This document shows, one piece after another, positions 49,949 to 58,404 of a stretch of 64,000 bases of DNA (position 1 is the stretch's first letter; each line of letters opens with the position of its first letter). Under the pieces are notes generated by a model. The model worked only from the letters and a program-made list of their open reading frames with translations. It made no database searches and was not told the origin of the DNA. Position numbers and translations under genes: made by a program. The DNA comes from Pseudoxanthomonas sp. X-1 (GTDB lineage: Bacteria; Pseudomonadota; Gammaproteobacteria; Xanthomonadales; Xanthomonadaceae). The stretch covers positions 1,338,001 to 1,402,000 of the forward strand of contig NZ_CP083376.1 in NCBI RefSeq assembly GCF_020042665.1, read 5' to 3'.

Positions 49949-50562
49949 GCAGGCGTTTTGCGCGCGTCGGCATGTGCCCGGCGAGCATCACCCAAGATCT
50001 CGAAAGCCTCCTTGATCACATACAGACCGATCAGGGCGCCGATCACGAAATCCGGGTAGGGGCTGGCCAGCCACCACACCAACAGGCCGGCCAGAATCAC
50101 CCCAACGTTGGCCACCACATCGGCGCGGGTAAACAGCCAGGTCGCTCGCAAATGCACTTCGCCGGACTTCAATGGGGCGAGCATACGGAGCACCTTTAGG
50201 TTCACGGCGAGCGAGACCAGAGCGGTACCGATCATCCAACCGCTGACCGGCTCGGCGCCATACATCACCCGGCGGCCCACTTCGACCAGCACGCCTACGC
50301 CCAGCAGCAGCAGCACGCTGCCACTGACCCACGCGGCGTTGGCCTTGAAGCGCGCCGTGCGCCCGATAGCGACCAGGCCAATGGCATAGGCGGTGGCGTC
50401 AGACAGCATGTCCAGCGCGTCGGCCAGCAGCCCGGTGGAATGGGCAATCCAGCCGGCAATGCCGCCGATCACGGCCATCGCTGCATTCAGCACCAAGGCG
50501 ATCCAGAGGATGCGCCGCTCCTCCTTGTTCTTGGCTTCGTGGTGGCACCCGCAATCACTCAT
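49945..50562 (-). CDS. CDF-family divalent cation exporter, short form
   Basis: A 205-residue cation diffusion facilitator with about six membrane helices. The metal-site helix ADALDMLSDATAYAIGL carries the two Asp residues of the transport site, and FTRADVVANVGVILAGLLVWW supplies the matching Asp in helix 5. The N-terminus is Cys/His-rich (MSDCGCHHEAKNKEERR). It lacks the long cytosolic C-terminal domain of CzcD. It exports Zn, Co or Cd by proton exchange, in line with the adjoining czc genes. It lies 24 bp after the FTR1-type gene. Confidence 0.88.
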   Translation of the reverse strand: MSDCGCHHEAKNKEERRILWIALVLNAAMAVIGGIAGWIAHSTGLLADALDMLSDATAYAIGLVAIGRTARFKANAAWVSGSVLLLLGVGVLVEVGRRVMYGAEPVSGWMIGTALVSLAVNLKVLRMLAPLKSGEVHLRATWLFTRADVVANVGVILAGLLVWWLASPYPDFVIGALIGLYVIKEAFEILGDARRAHADARKTPA

Positions 50563-50586
50563 GTCCTGGTCCTCTGCTGTGTTGTT

Positions 50587-52554
50587 TCATTGCTTGTTTG
50601 CGCCTGGCTGTCTACGCACACCGGAACGGGCATTGGCGAGGAACCCCACGATGGCGGCGGTGCCTACCAGTACCTGCGCCAGCAGCGACTGCCAGTTCGG
50701 ATACAGGCCGATCCATTCGATGCGCGGCAACGCAAGCGGTGTTTGAGAGATCCAGCCCGCTTCCTGCAACGCGGCCACGCCTTTACCGATCAGGATGACC
50801 GCCATCACCGCGATGAGAATCGAGCTGATCGAAAAGAACCGGCCAATCGGCAGTCGCCTGCTCATGCGCAGCATCCAGTACGCCACCGCAGCCAACACCG
50901 CGATTCCCGCCACCAGGCCTGCGAGGATGGCGGTGGACGCCTGATCGCTCCACATCGCGATGTAGAACAAGATCGTCTCAAACACCTCGCGGTACACCGC
51001 GACAAAGGCCAGCATGAACAGGAAAACAGCCGAGCGCCGTGTCAGCGCATTCGTCAGCTTGGCGTGCAGGTACTCCTGCCACCGCCCTGCAAGGCTCTTT
51101 TGGTGCATCCAGATGCCTACGCTGAGCAGGACAGCGGCAGCGAACAAGGCCGAGACGCCCTCAGTGACTTCCCGGTTCGCACCGCTGATATCAACAAAGT
51201 AAGTAGCCACTGCCCAGGTAGCTGCGCCTGCCAACAACGCGCAGATCCAACCCGCATGCACATACGGCAACACATCAGACCGCTCGGCTTTACGCAAGAA
51301 CGCCACGATGCCAATCACGATCAGCAGCGCTTCCAGTCCTTCGCGCACCAAGATGGTAAAGCTGCCCAGAAACGCGGTACTGGCCTCTATTCTGGTGTCC
51401 TGCAGCGCCACGTCCGCCCGATCAAACAGCTGGGCAATTTGCGCTGCCTGCACGGCCACGTCAGCCGCCGGATCGTGCTGATCCAGCTGCGCGCGGTAGC
51501 CTGCCATGGCCGTTTCGATCTCTCGCAGCAATGACGGATTGCGCGTGGCCAGCGTGGGTTCAAGCGGCTCTACACCATCCAGATAGGACGAGAGCGCAAG
51601 CTTCTTGGCTTGAGCCAGGTCCTCATCAGCGTAAGCGCGCTGGCTGGCGGCCAGTCGCTGCCGCGCCACCGCAAAGCGATCGGCTCCTGGTACCGCTTCG
51701 TTTACTGCCTGTGGCTGCGAACGCAGGTAGGCGATGATCGCGTTTGCCTGATCGGCGGGCATCGTGGTGGCAAGATCGGCCTCTCGCGTGCGTGTCAGCG
51801 CTTCGAGCGAGGGAATGTGCGTATGGGCCTCGGCACTGGTGCGCCATAACGCTTCACCTTGAGCCTTGGCTTGCGAGGAGTACCCCAAGCTGCCCACATA
51901 GAATGCCAACGCCCAGCGATCACTTTCTGCCAGCCCAGAGAAGCTGACCATGCCGGTACCCGGCACACCCTGGGAAATGACCTCGTACAACGAAAGCGGC
52001 GTTCGCTGCGCGGCGCGAGTGGCATCGGTGAACGCGATCGGCGGCGGACTTAACGCTTGCGCGGCGGGGCCATCACCGTGACCTGTGGGGCCGTGACAAG
52101 CCGCGCACTGCTGGCTGTAGATGGACGCGGCCTGGGAGGTCTTCGGCGGGCTCGCCGGAACAGCGCCGATTGGGTAGCGGGCCAACAGCGTCGTGCCGAG
52201 CCCGCGCGCCAACGTTGCCACTTGCGCCGGGTCGGCCTTCTCTGCCACCGCCTGGACTAGGCGGTCGGCCTGGGCCGTCAGCTCCTGCTGGTTCTGGCCA
52301 CCGGGCAATGCTGCCAGCTGACTGCGCACGGCGCCGGCAAACTCGCTCATTTCGGCGTATTCGTTGGGGGCAATTACGCGGCCGGCCTGGACCGCGCCGG
52401 GGTAGTCGACCGCGATGTAATCGAGCATCTGCCAGGTTTGGCGCAGGTCTGCTGCGGCAGGCTCCGCCTGAGCAGAAGCGGGCAGAACCCAGCCGATCAG
52501 CAAGGCAATCAGGCAGTAGCGAATCAAGGCGTTGGGCAGTGGCATGGTCGTCAC
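50587..52554 (-). CDS. Cytochrome c / FTR1-family metal permease fusion (PbrT-like)
   Basis: A 655-residue exported and membrane protein. After the signal peptide (IRYCLIALLIGWVLPASAQA) comes a periplasmic domain with haem motif CAACHGPTGHGDG (near residues 150-162). The C-terminal half is an FTR1 permease with two REXXE motifs: LVREGLEALLIVIG and VYREVFETILFYIAMW. FTR1 proteins import oxidised iron; close relatives beside PbrR-type regulators (PbrT) take up lead. The haem domain may oxidise the metal before import. It is the first gene behind the MerR-type promoter at 52594-52624 and probably heads the operon through czcA. Confidence 0.9.
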   Translation of the reverse strand: MTTMPLPNALIRYCLIALLIGWVLPASAQAEPAAADLRQTWQMLDYIAVDYPGAVQAGRVIAPNEYAEMSEFAGAVRSQLAALPGGQNQQELTAQADRLVQAVAEKADPAQVATLARGLGTTLLARYPIGAVPASPPKTSQAASIYSQQCAACHGPTGHGDGPAAQALSPPPIAFTDATRAAQRTPLSLYEVISQGVPGTGMVSFSGLAESDRWALAFYVGSLGYSSQAKAQGEALWRTSAEAHTHIPSLEALTRTREADLATTMPADQANAIIAYLRSQPQAVNEAVPGADRFAVARQRLAASQRAYADEDLAQAKKLALSSYLDGVEPLEPTLATRNPSLLREIETAMAGYRAQLDQHDPAADVAVQAAQIAQLFDRADVALQDTRIEASTAFLGSFTILVREGLEALLIVIGIVAFLRKAERSDVLPYVHAGWICALLAGAATWAVATYFVDISGANREVTEGVSALFAAAVLLSVGIWMHQKSLAGRWQEYLHAKLTNALTRRSAVFLFMLAFVAVYREVFETILFYIAMWSDQASTAILAGLVAGIAVLAAVAYWMLRMSRRLPIGRFFSISSILIAVMAVILIGKGVAALQEAGWISQTPLALPRIEWIGLYPNWQSLLAQVLVGTAAIVGFLANARSGVRRQPGANKQ

Positions 52555-52593
52555 ACGCAGCGCCGCGGCCGGAGTGGCGGCGGATACGGGTTC

Positions 52594-52624
52594 AGCGTAA
52601 AGTCCGTAGCTACTACGGAGTCAA
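52594..52624 (-). promoter_or_regulatory. MerR-type promoter with 19-bp spacer and dyad operator
   Basis: On the minus strand, -35 TTGACT (52619-52624) and -10 TACGCT (52594-52599) are 19 bp apart, too long for unaided polymerase. The perfect dyad CCGTAG-CTA-CTACGG (52604-52618) lies inside the spacer. This is the layout that MerR-family proteins activate by untwisting DNA. It drives the FTR1-CDF-czc operon leftward. Confidence 0.9.
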
Positions 52625-52635
52625 GCGTACTACGA

Positions 52636-53049
52636 ATGAAAATCAGTCAGGCTGCCGACGCCAGCGGATGCCACTTGGAGACGATTCGCTATTACGAGCG
52701 GATCGGGTTGCTGCCGCGCCCGGGGCGCACGGGCAACGGCTACCGGGTCTATGGCCCGGCCGACATCGAGCGGCTGCGCTTCATTGCGCGTGGCCGGGAC
52801 CTGGGCTTCAGCCTGGAGGAGGTCCGCAGCCTGCTGCAGCTGGCCGGCGATGAGGAGCTTTCGTGCCGGGACGTGGACCGGTTGGCCCGCAGCCATCTGG
52901 CCGACGTGCGCGCCCGCATGGCCGACCTGCAGCGCATGGCCAGCGAGCTGGAACGGGTGATTGCCAGTTGCCATGGCGGCCAGCGGGCCGAATGCACCAT
53001 CCTGTCAACGCTGCGCCAGCCGGCCGCTGTGGAGGCCACGCGCCAGTGA
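52636..53049 (+). CDS. CadR/PbrR-type MerR-family metal regulator
   Basis: A 137-residue MerR-family regulator: winged HTH MKISQAADASGCHLETIRYY and YRVYGPADIERLRFIARGRD, then a dimer helix. Metal-binding cysteines are Cys77 (EELSCRDVD), Cys112 and Cys120 in the loop CHGGQRAEC, the pattern of CadR/PbrR/ZntR sensors of Cd, Pb or Zn. It is divergent from the FTR1-czc operon and would act on the promoter at 52594-52624. Its stop codon overlaps the GTG start of the tyrosine recombinase, so the regulator and the transposition genes seem to share a transcript. Confidence 0.92.
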   Translation: MKISQAADASGCHLETIRYYERIGLLPRPGRTGNGYRVYGPADIERLRFIARGRDLGFSLEEVRSLLQLAGDEELSCRDVDRLARSHLADVRARMADLQRMASELERVIASCHGGQRAECTILSTLRQPAAVEATRQ

Positions 53050-54317
53050 CCGAACTGGACCGCTACCTCGATGCGGCCACGCGCCAGAACACGGTGCGCA
53101 GCTACGCCTCGGCGCTGCAGCACTTCGAGGTCGACTGGCAGGGTCACCTGCCGGCCACCCCGGACAGCGTGGCCCGGTACTTGGCCGCATACGCGCAGAC
53201 CCTGGCTGCGAGCACGCTGCGCCAGCGGCTGGCTGCCATTGCCTCCTGGCATCGCGATCATGGGTTTGTCGATCCCACCCGGTCGCCGCTGGTGCGCAAG
53301 GTCCTCAAAGGCATCAAGACCCTGCACCCGGGCCAGGTCAAGCAGGCCGCGCCGCTCCAGATTCGGCGGCTGGTCGAGCTCGATGACTGGCTGGCCGCGG
53401 CGATCGCTGCGGCACATGCCCGGGGCGATGGGCCGGCGGCGCTGCGCCATCAACGGGACCGAGCGCTGGTGTTGCTTGGGTTCTGGCGGGGCTTCCGTGG
53501 CGATGAACTGCTGCGTCTGGACGTGGCCCATCTCACGCTGGTGCCGGGACAGGGAATGACCTGCTTCCTGCCACGCAGCAAGGGTGATCGGCAGGCAGCC
53601 GGCGTCACCTACAAGGTGCCGGCGCTGTCGCGGTTGTGCCCGGTGGAGGCGACCCAAACCTGGCTGCAGGCGGCTGACCTGCAAGAAGGGCCGGTGTTTC
53701 GTGCAGTCAACCAATGGGGCAAGGTAAGCGCCGAAGGTCTCCATCCCAACAGCCTGGTGCGCCTGCTGCGCGAGCTGCTGGCCAGTGCGGGCTTTGCGGA
53801 TGCGGGGCTCCACAGCAGCCATTCGCTGCGCCGCGGCTTTGCCAGCTGGGCCAACGACCAGGGCTGGGACATGAAGGCCTTGATGGAGTACGTGGGCTGG
53901 CGCGATGTGCAGTCGGCCATGCGCTACCTGGACGGGCGTGACCCGTTTGCCCGGGACCGCATTGAAGCGAGCCTGCCCAGTCCAACCGTGCCGGTACCGG
54001 CGATGGCACTGCCGGCGCCGGAGGGCAAATCGGCCCTGCAGCTGCGCCTGCGCATGGTGCTGACCCCGTTTGCCCGCACGGGCCGCGGCGCGGCCAAGGC
54101 CCGAGGCCGAATTGAAGAGATCTGCTTGGCCCCGTTCCAGGCTGTGCGCCTGAACACCGCCAGCAGCGAGTACCAGTTGACTGCTCCCACCGATCCCGAA
54201 AGGGATCTGGATGAAATCCTGGCCACGTTGCTCGATGACATGCACCGCATGGCCGATACGCACCAGTGTTTCCTGGAAGCGTCTCTCAATACAGACGACG
54301 GCCGGCACTGGGATTGA
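53046..54317 (+). CDS. Tyrosine recombinase of the transposon (TnpI/TnpS-like)
   Basis: A 423-residue tyrosine recombinase. The N-terminal SAM-like core-binding domain (residues 1-95) is followed by the catalytic domain with Arg151 (GFRGDELLRL), the HSLRR box (His259, Arg262), Trp285 in VGWRD and the nucleophile Tyr294 (SAMRYLDGRD). About 110 extra C-terminal residues follow, with no family I can name. The protein probably resolves cointegrates made by TnpA. GTG at 53046 overlaps the merR stop (GTGA); an upstream frame reaching 52863 is a shadow of merR. tnpA begins 24 bp downstream. Confidence 0.9.
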   Translation: MTELDRYLDAATRQNTVRSYASALQHFEVDWQGHLPATPDSVARYLAAYAQTLAASTLRQRLAAIASWHRDHGFVDPTRSPLVRKVLKGIKTLHPGQVKQAAPLQIRRLVELDDWLAAAIAAAHARGDGPAALRHQRDRALVLLGFWRGFRGDELLRLDVAHLTLVPGQGMTCFLPRSKGDRQAAGVTYKVPALSRLCPVEATQTWLQAADLQEGPVFRAVNQWGKVSAEGLHPNSLVRLLRELLASAGFADAGLHSSHSLRRGFASWANDQGWDMKALMEYVGWRDVQSAMRYLDGRDPFARDRIEASLPSPTVPVPAMALPAPEGKSALQLRLRMVLTPFARTGRGAAKARGRIEEICLAPFQAVRLNTASSEYQLTAPTDPERDLDEILATLLDDMHRMADTHQCFLEASLNTDDGRHWD

Positions 54318-54340
54318 TCCCCTCATAACTTCCGGATCCA

Positions 54341-57088
54341 ATGGCTACCTTTCACGAGACCGCCTACCCGCGACTGAAGCCTGATCCCACCGCCAAGGAA
54401 CTGGAGGAGATCTATACCCCGACCGCCGCTGAGATTGCATTCGCCAAGCAGCTGACCACCCAGCCGGGTCCGCAGCTGGCGGTACTGATTCATCTCAAGC
54501 TCTTCCAGCGCTTGGGCTACTTCACGGTGTTGGCCGACGTACCCGAGCGGATCCGGAAGCACATCGCCAAGGCCGCCCGACTCGGGCGCGTATTGGACAC
54601 CGACCAGCTCGAACGCTACGACGCTTCCGGCAGCCAGCGCCGGCATATGCCGCAGCTTCGGCAGTTCATTGGGGTGCGCCCCTTGGCCAAAGCCGGGATG
54701 TCTTGGCTGGACACGGTGGCCACCGGTGCAGCCCAGACCAAGCACACCATCCCGGACATCGTGAACGTCCTGCTTGAAGAGCTGGTGCACCATCGCTACG
54801 AACTTCCTGGCTTCCGCACCTTGGAACTGGCCGCCATCGGTGCCCGCGAGCGGGTCAACCTGGGCTACTACCGCAGTATCAGCCACGCGCTGACGCCCGC
54901 CACGCGCACGCTCATCGACGAACTGCTGCGCGCACCGGAAGGGTCCAGGTTCACCGGCTGGCAATCAGCCGAGTTGTTCATCAAGCAGGTGCGCGGGCTG
55001 GAGAACACGGCCCAGCAGAAATTGCTGGCCTACCAGCTCGAACATGCCAAACGGGCCGACTTCCTCATCGGCCAGCTCAAGGAAATCCTACAGGCCTATC
55101 AGCTCGACGGCAGCGATAGTCAGCGCGTGGATGCCATCGACAATAGCCTGGAAGCGGAAGTGTCGACCTTGCTGGCCGAATGCGAAGAACATATGGCCTA
55201 CGCCGGGAAGAACTACCTGCCATTCATGCTGCAGCCCTATGGCGCGGTCAGGCCGCTGCTGTTCAATGGGCTGGAGCTGATGAACCTTCGGGCGACCAGC
55301 CACGATGCCGGCATGGAGCCGCTGATCGCAGCGGTGCTCTCGCTGCGCAACCAGCGCCGTGAGCTGATCGAGGTCGCCTCCCTCGGTTTGGACCCGGAAA
55401 AAGACTTTGACTGGATGTCCAAGCTCTGGCGTCAGCACGTGTTCGGCAAGCGGGCCAGTGCAGCCGGCGCCGGCTGGATGCACCGTAAGTACTTCGAGCT
55501 GGCCGTGCTGGTGCAGGTCAAGGACGAACTGAAGTCCGGCGATCTCTTCATTCCCAGCAGCGAACGGTTTGATGACTACCGTGAGCAGCTGGTCGATGAA
55601 GCCACCTTGGCCCAGGAACTGGAAGCCTACGGCCAGGTGTCAGGCCTGCCCACCGACGCCGAGTCTTTCGTGGCGGGATTGCGCGCACAATTGACCTCCC
55701 TGGCCGATGAGGTCGACGCGCGTTTCCCGGAGAACGTACATGCGGACATCCTGGATGGGCGCCTGGTGCTGCGGAAGGGGCAACGCGCCGAAGTCTCCAG
55801 CGCGATTACCACGGTGGATCGCCTCATCGCCGAACGGCTTCCAGAATCCAGCATCGTCGATGTCCTGATCGATGCCAGCCAATGGCTGGATCTGCACCGT
55901 TTCTTCCGCCCGATCGCCGGCACCGAGAGCCAGGTCGAAGATCTGCCCCGACGTGTGATCACCACGCTATTTTGCTATGGCTGCAACCTGGGGCCGACGC
56001 AGACGGCGCGGTCGATCAAGGGCTTCAGCCGGCGCCAAGTCGCTTGGCTAAACCTGAAATACGTGACCGAGGATGTGCTTGAGAAGGCCATCGTGGAGGT
56101 CATCAATACCTACAACAAATTCGACCTGCCTGGCTATTGGGGCAGCGGCAAGAGCGCATCAGCTGATGGCACGAAGTGGAGCGTGTACGAGGACAACCTG
56201 CTGTCGGAGTATCACATCCGCTACGGCGGCTACGGTGGCATCGGCTACTACCATGTGTCCGATAAATACGTGGCGCTCTTCAGCCACTTCATTCCCTGTG
56301 GCGTGCACGAGGGCATCTACATCCTCGACGGTCTGTTGGCCAACACTTCCGACATCCAGCCTGAGATCGTCCATGGCGACACGCAGGCCCAAAGCTACCC
56401 GGTCTTCGGCCTTGCCCACATGCTGGGCATCCAGCTGATGCCCAGGATCCGGAACATCAAGGACCTGACATTCTTTCGGCCCGAACCGGGTAGGGCTTAT
56501 AAGAACATCCAGGCACTGTTCGGGGACAGCATCGACTGGCAACTGATCGCCACCCATCTCCACGACATGCTGCGGGTGGCGATCTCAATCCGATTGGGCA
56601 AGATCACCGCGTCCTCGATCCTGCGCCGGCTGGGCACCTACAGCCGGAAGAACAAGCTGTACTTCGCCTTCCGGGAACTTGGCAAGGCCGTTCGAACGCT
56701 GTTCTTGCTGCGCTACATTGATGACAATGAGATCCGCAAAACGATCCATGCTGCCACCAACAAGAGCGAGGAATACAACGGCTTCGTGAAATGGGTGTTC
56801 TTTGGCAGCCAGGGGATCATTGCTGAGAACGTCCAACACGAGCAGCGCAAGATCATCAAGTACAGCCAGCTGGTGGCCAACATGATCATCCTCCACAACG
56901 TGGAAGGCATGAGCCGGACCTTGGCCGAGATGAGGAAGGAGGGGATTGAACTGACGCCCGAGATCCTGGCCGGCCTGTCGCCTTATCGGACCAGCCACAT
57001 CAATCGCTTCGGCGATTACCACCTGGATCTTGAAAGGGAAGTGGCGCCGCTGAGCTACAAAGCCAAGGTGCTTGAACAGACCCCATAG
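54341..57088 (+). CDS. tnpA: TnpA, Tn3-superfamily DDE transposase
   Basis: A 915-residue Tn3-type transposase. The N-terminal DUF4158-like DNA-binding part (LKPDPTAKELEEIYTPTAAE, LIHLKLFQRLGYF) is followed by the catalytic region: SASADGTKW (Asp near residue 609), HGDTQAQSYPVFGLAHMLG (Asp near 679) and TNKSEEYNGFVKWVFFGSQG (Glu near 810). It shows no frameshift or stop, so the element may still be active. It ends 53 bp before the right inverted repeat, the usual orientation. It is somewhat shorter than the roughly 1000 residues common in the family. Confidence 0.95.
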   Translation: MATFHETAYPRLKPDPTAKELEEIYTPTAAEIAFAKQLTTQPGPQLAVLIHLKLFQRLGYFTVLADVPERIRKHIAKAARLGRVLDTDQLERYDASGSQRRHMPQLRQFIGVRPLAKAGMSWLDTVATGAAQTKHTIPDIVNVLLEELVHHRYELPGFRTLELAAIGARERVNLGYYRSISHALTPATRTLIDELLRAPEGSRFTGWQSAELFIKQVRGLENTAQQKLLAYQLEHAKRADFLIGQLKEILQAYQLDGSDSQRVDAIDNSLEAEVSTLLAECEEHMAYAGKNYLPFMLQPYGAVRPLLFNGLELMNLRATSHDAGMEPLIAAVLSLRNQRRELIEVASLGLDPEKDFDWMSKLWRQHVFGKRASAAGAGWMHRKYFELAVLVQVKDELKSGDLFIPSSERFDDYREQLVDEATLAQELEAYGQVSGLPTDAESFVAGLRAQLTSLADEVDARFPENVHADILDGRLVLRKGQRAEVSSAITTVDRLIAERLPESSIVDVLIDASQWLDLHRFFRPIAGTESQVEDLPRRVITTLFCYGCNLGPTQTARSIKGFSRRQVAWLNLKYVTEDVLEKAIVEVINTYNKFDLPGYWGSGKSASADGTKWSVYEDNLLSEYHIRYGGYGGIGYYHVSDKYVALFSHFIPCGVHEGIYILDGLLANTSDIQPEIVHGDTQAQSYPVFGLAHMLGIQLMPRIRNIKDLTFFRPEPGRAYKNIQALFGDSIDWQLIATHLHDMLRVAISIRLGKITASSILRRLGTYSRKNKLYFAFRELGKAVRTLFLLRYIDDNEIRKTIHAATNKSEEYNGFVKWVFFGSQGIIAENVQHEQRKIIKYSQLVANMIILHNVEGMSRTLAEMRKEGIELTPEILAGLSPYRTSHINRFGDYHLDLEREVAPLSYKAKVLEQTP

Positions 57089-57140
57089 ATGGGGAGAACC
57101 TGCCCCGAGAGACGAGCAATCAACCTTGAAATTCAGTCGC

Positions 57141-57186
57141 TTAGGCAGCTTTTGGCCCTGTACGTAATGATTCCCTGCCGACCCTC
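57141..57186. repeat. Right terminal inverted repeat of the transposon
   Basis: Read inward on the minus strand it begins GAGGGTCGGCAGGGAATCAT and ends at CTAA near position 46, matching the left repeat at 34801-34846. The transposon boundary (57186) is fixed by the adjoining TTGAT duplication. Confidence 0.9.
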
Positions 57187-57191
57187 TTGAT
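57187..57191. repeat. Target site duplication, right copy (TTGAT)
   Basis: Identical to 34796-34800. On the minus strand it reads ATCAA and supplies the Ile-Lys codon bases at the point where the DUF2958 gene is broken. Confidence 0.92.
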
Positions 57192-57422
57192 CGTCCCCAG
57201 CGCCGGCATCCCAATACCGAGGTCGATCAGCCCCCAAGCGGTATCCCCATCGACAGGATCGAGCGCGGCCAACAGCCAAGTCGCGTGCGCATCCGGCGTA
57301 AACAGTCGCACTGCTGGTATTGGGTCGATGTTCTGACCATCGGCGAGCGCTGCGCCGACGGCGAGCAGCTGCACCCGTTGTTTTTCGGTGACGAGCGGCT
57401 GGATCAAGGCCGGAACCCCCAC
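57187..57422 (-). pseudogene. DUF2958 gene, 5' part (interrupted by transposon)
   Basis: From a GTG at 57422 the minus strand reads VGVPALIQPLVTEKQRVQLL, then GQNIDPIPAVRLFTPDAHAT, WLLAALDPVDGDTAWGLIDL and GIGMPALGTIK, the N-terminal two thirds of a DUF2958 protein. The frame then runs into transposon sequence and stops. Its missing C-terminus is at 34666-34800. The start is uncertain: the frame is open to an ATG at 57512, but homologues begin near the residues given here. DUF2958 is a backbone gene of unknown role in these ICEs. Confidence 0.88.
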
Positions 57423-57724
57423 GAATCCGACGATGCGCAGATGCGCTTTTCCGCGAAGGCGCAGAACCAAGGAAGCGGATGCGTGCTTTCGTGCGGAAGT
57501 ACCGAGGCACAAGCTACCGAATCCGTGCGTGCACGGAAACGTCGAAGCGGAATTGTGTGGGCCAGCCGAGGCACGGATGCGGTTCCCCGATTCTGTCGGA
57601 ATCCGCCAATGCGGCTTTCCGTAAAGGCACGAATACGGAAGTCAACAACACCAAATGAACACTATAGATTGTAGTCCTATAGGGCGCAATCGGCTGTCAT
57701 CTTGGTTTTTCGGGGAAACCATAG
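57423..57724. other. Divergent regulatory region before the XRE gene
   Basis: About 300 bp with no gene I can support. It is rich in short imperfect repeats of the type GCGGAA/CCGAATCCG and ends with two CTATAG hexamers, annotated next, in a local AT-rich patch. It separates the leftward DUF2958 gene from the rightward XRE gene. Confidence 0.5.
57662..57682. promoter_or_regulatory. Paired CTATAG sites upstream of the XRE gene
   Basis: CTATAG (57662-57667) and CTATAG (57677-57682), each self-palindromic, are spaced 15 bp centre to centre around ATTGTAGTC. The arrangement suits binding of the XRE repressor at its own promoter; TATAG-type bases could also serve as -10 elements. Inferred from position. 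Confidence 0.5.
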
Positions 57725-58018
57725 GTGGCGGCGAAACACTCATTGGCAACGGCGATACGGACGGTCAGGAAAGCGCGGGGCTTGACCCAGGAAGCGTTCT
57801 CTGACGTGTCGAGCCGTACCTACATGAGTTCGCTGGAGCGGGAGCAGAAAAGCCCGACCCTGCACAAGCTGACCGAGCTGTGCGAAGTCATGGAAGTGCA
57901 TCCGCTCACGCTGCTGACGCTGGCCTACGCCGGCGATAGCACGCGCAAGGCCGATCAGCTTCTGGCGCAGGTGCGCCAGGAGCTTGAGGCCGTCTTGAAG
58001 GAACGCGACGCGCCATAG
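57725..58018 (+). CDS. XRE-family transcriptional regulator
   Basis: A 97-residue protein with an N-terminal Cro/C1-type HTH (AIRTVRKARGLTQEAFSDVS, then TYMSSLEREQKSPTLHKLTELCEVM) and a C-terminal coiled coil (ADQLLAQVRQELEAVLKER). It starts with GTG at 57725; a weak GGGGAAA lies 11 bases before it. Proteins of this kind control maintenance or transfer genes of ICEs. It is transcribed away from the broken DUF2958 gene and ends before the bidirectional terminator at 58048-58081. Confidence 0.88.
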   Translation: MAAKHSLATAIRTVRKARGLTQEAFSDVSSRTYMSSLEREQKSPTLHKLTELCEVMEVHPLTLLTLAYAGDSTRKADQLLAQVRQELEAVLKERDAP

Positions 58019-58047
58019 GCGCGTGCGTGACGTGCTGCTCCTGGCAG

Positions 58048-58081
58048 CACCGCGCCCCGCCGCAATGGGCGGGGCGCGGTG
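58048..58081. terminator. Bidirectional hairpin between XRE and DUF736 genes
   Basis: Perfect 14-bp arms CACCGCGCCCCGCC and GGCGGGGCGCGGTG surround GCAATG. It lies between two converging genes. There is no T-run on either side, so it may act as a pause or transcript-stabilising hairpin as well as a terminator. Confidence 0.7.
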
Positions 58082-58089
58082 GGTGGCCG

Positions 58090-58404
58090 TCAGGCCGCCT
58101 GCGGCTTGCTGCGCGACCAGATCAGGTCGTGCGTGCCGTTCTCGCTTTCGATCAGGCGGGCATAGATCGCTGCCGGGAACGAAGGATCGTCGACGGTCAC
58201 GGACAGGTAATCCCGCCCGGCCTCGCTCGTCTTCTTCCACGCCGCGCCGATGTCGTGGCCGGCCGCCTGCAGGCGGAAATCGGGGGCGTTCTCCTTCTCG
58301 CCCTTGTCGTTGGGAACCAGCTTGACCTTGACGTTGAGCGTCAGGGTGCGGAGCGTGCCGGTGAAGCCGTCTTTCTCTGCGGTGAAAGTGCCGATGTTAG
58401 CCAT
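58090..58404 (-). CDS. DUF736 family ICE protein
   Basis: A 104-residue protein of the DUF736 family, recognised from [20 protein letters not shown], the central [20 protein letters not shown] and the [20 protein letters not shown] core. The fold is probably a small beta-rich domain. It is present in nearly all ICETn4371-like and many IncP-like elements, usually upstream of partition genes; function is unknown. ATG at 58404 has AAAGGAG upstream; the open frame extends further, to 58488, without support. Confidence 0.92.
   Translation of the reverse strand: MANIGTFTAEKDGFTGTLRTLTLNVKVKLVPNDKGEKENAPDFRLQAAGHDIGAAWKKTSEAGRDYLSVTVDDPSFPAAIYARLIESENGTHDLIWSRSKPQAA

Noticed and set aside
57141..57512. 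A complete 123-residue gene after the transposon
   Set aside because: Its last residues are translated from the transposon end; it is the truncated 5' part of the DUF2958 gene.
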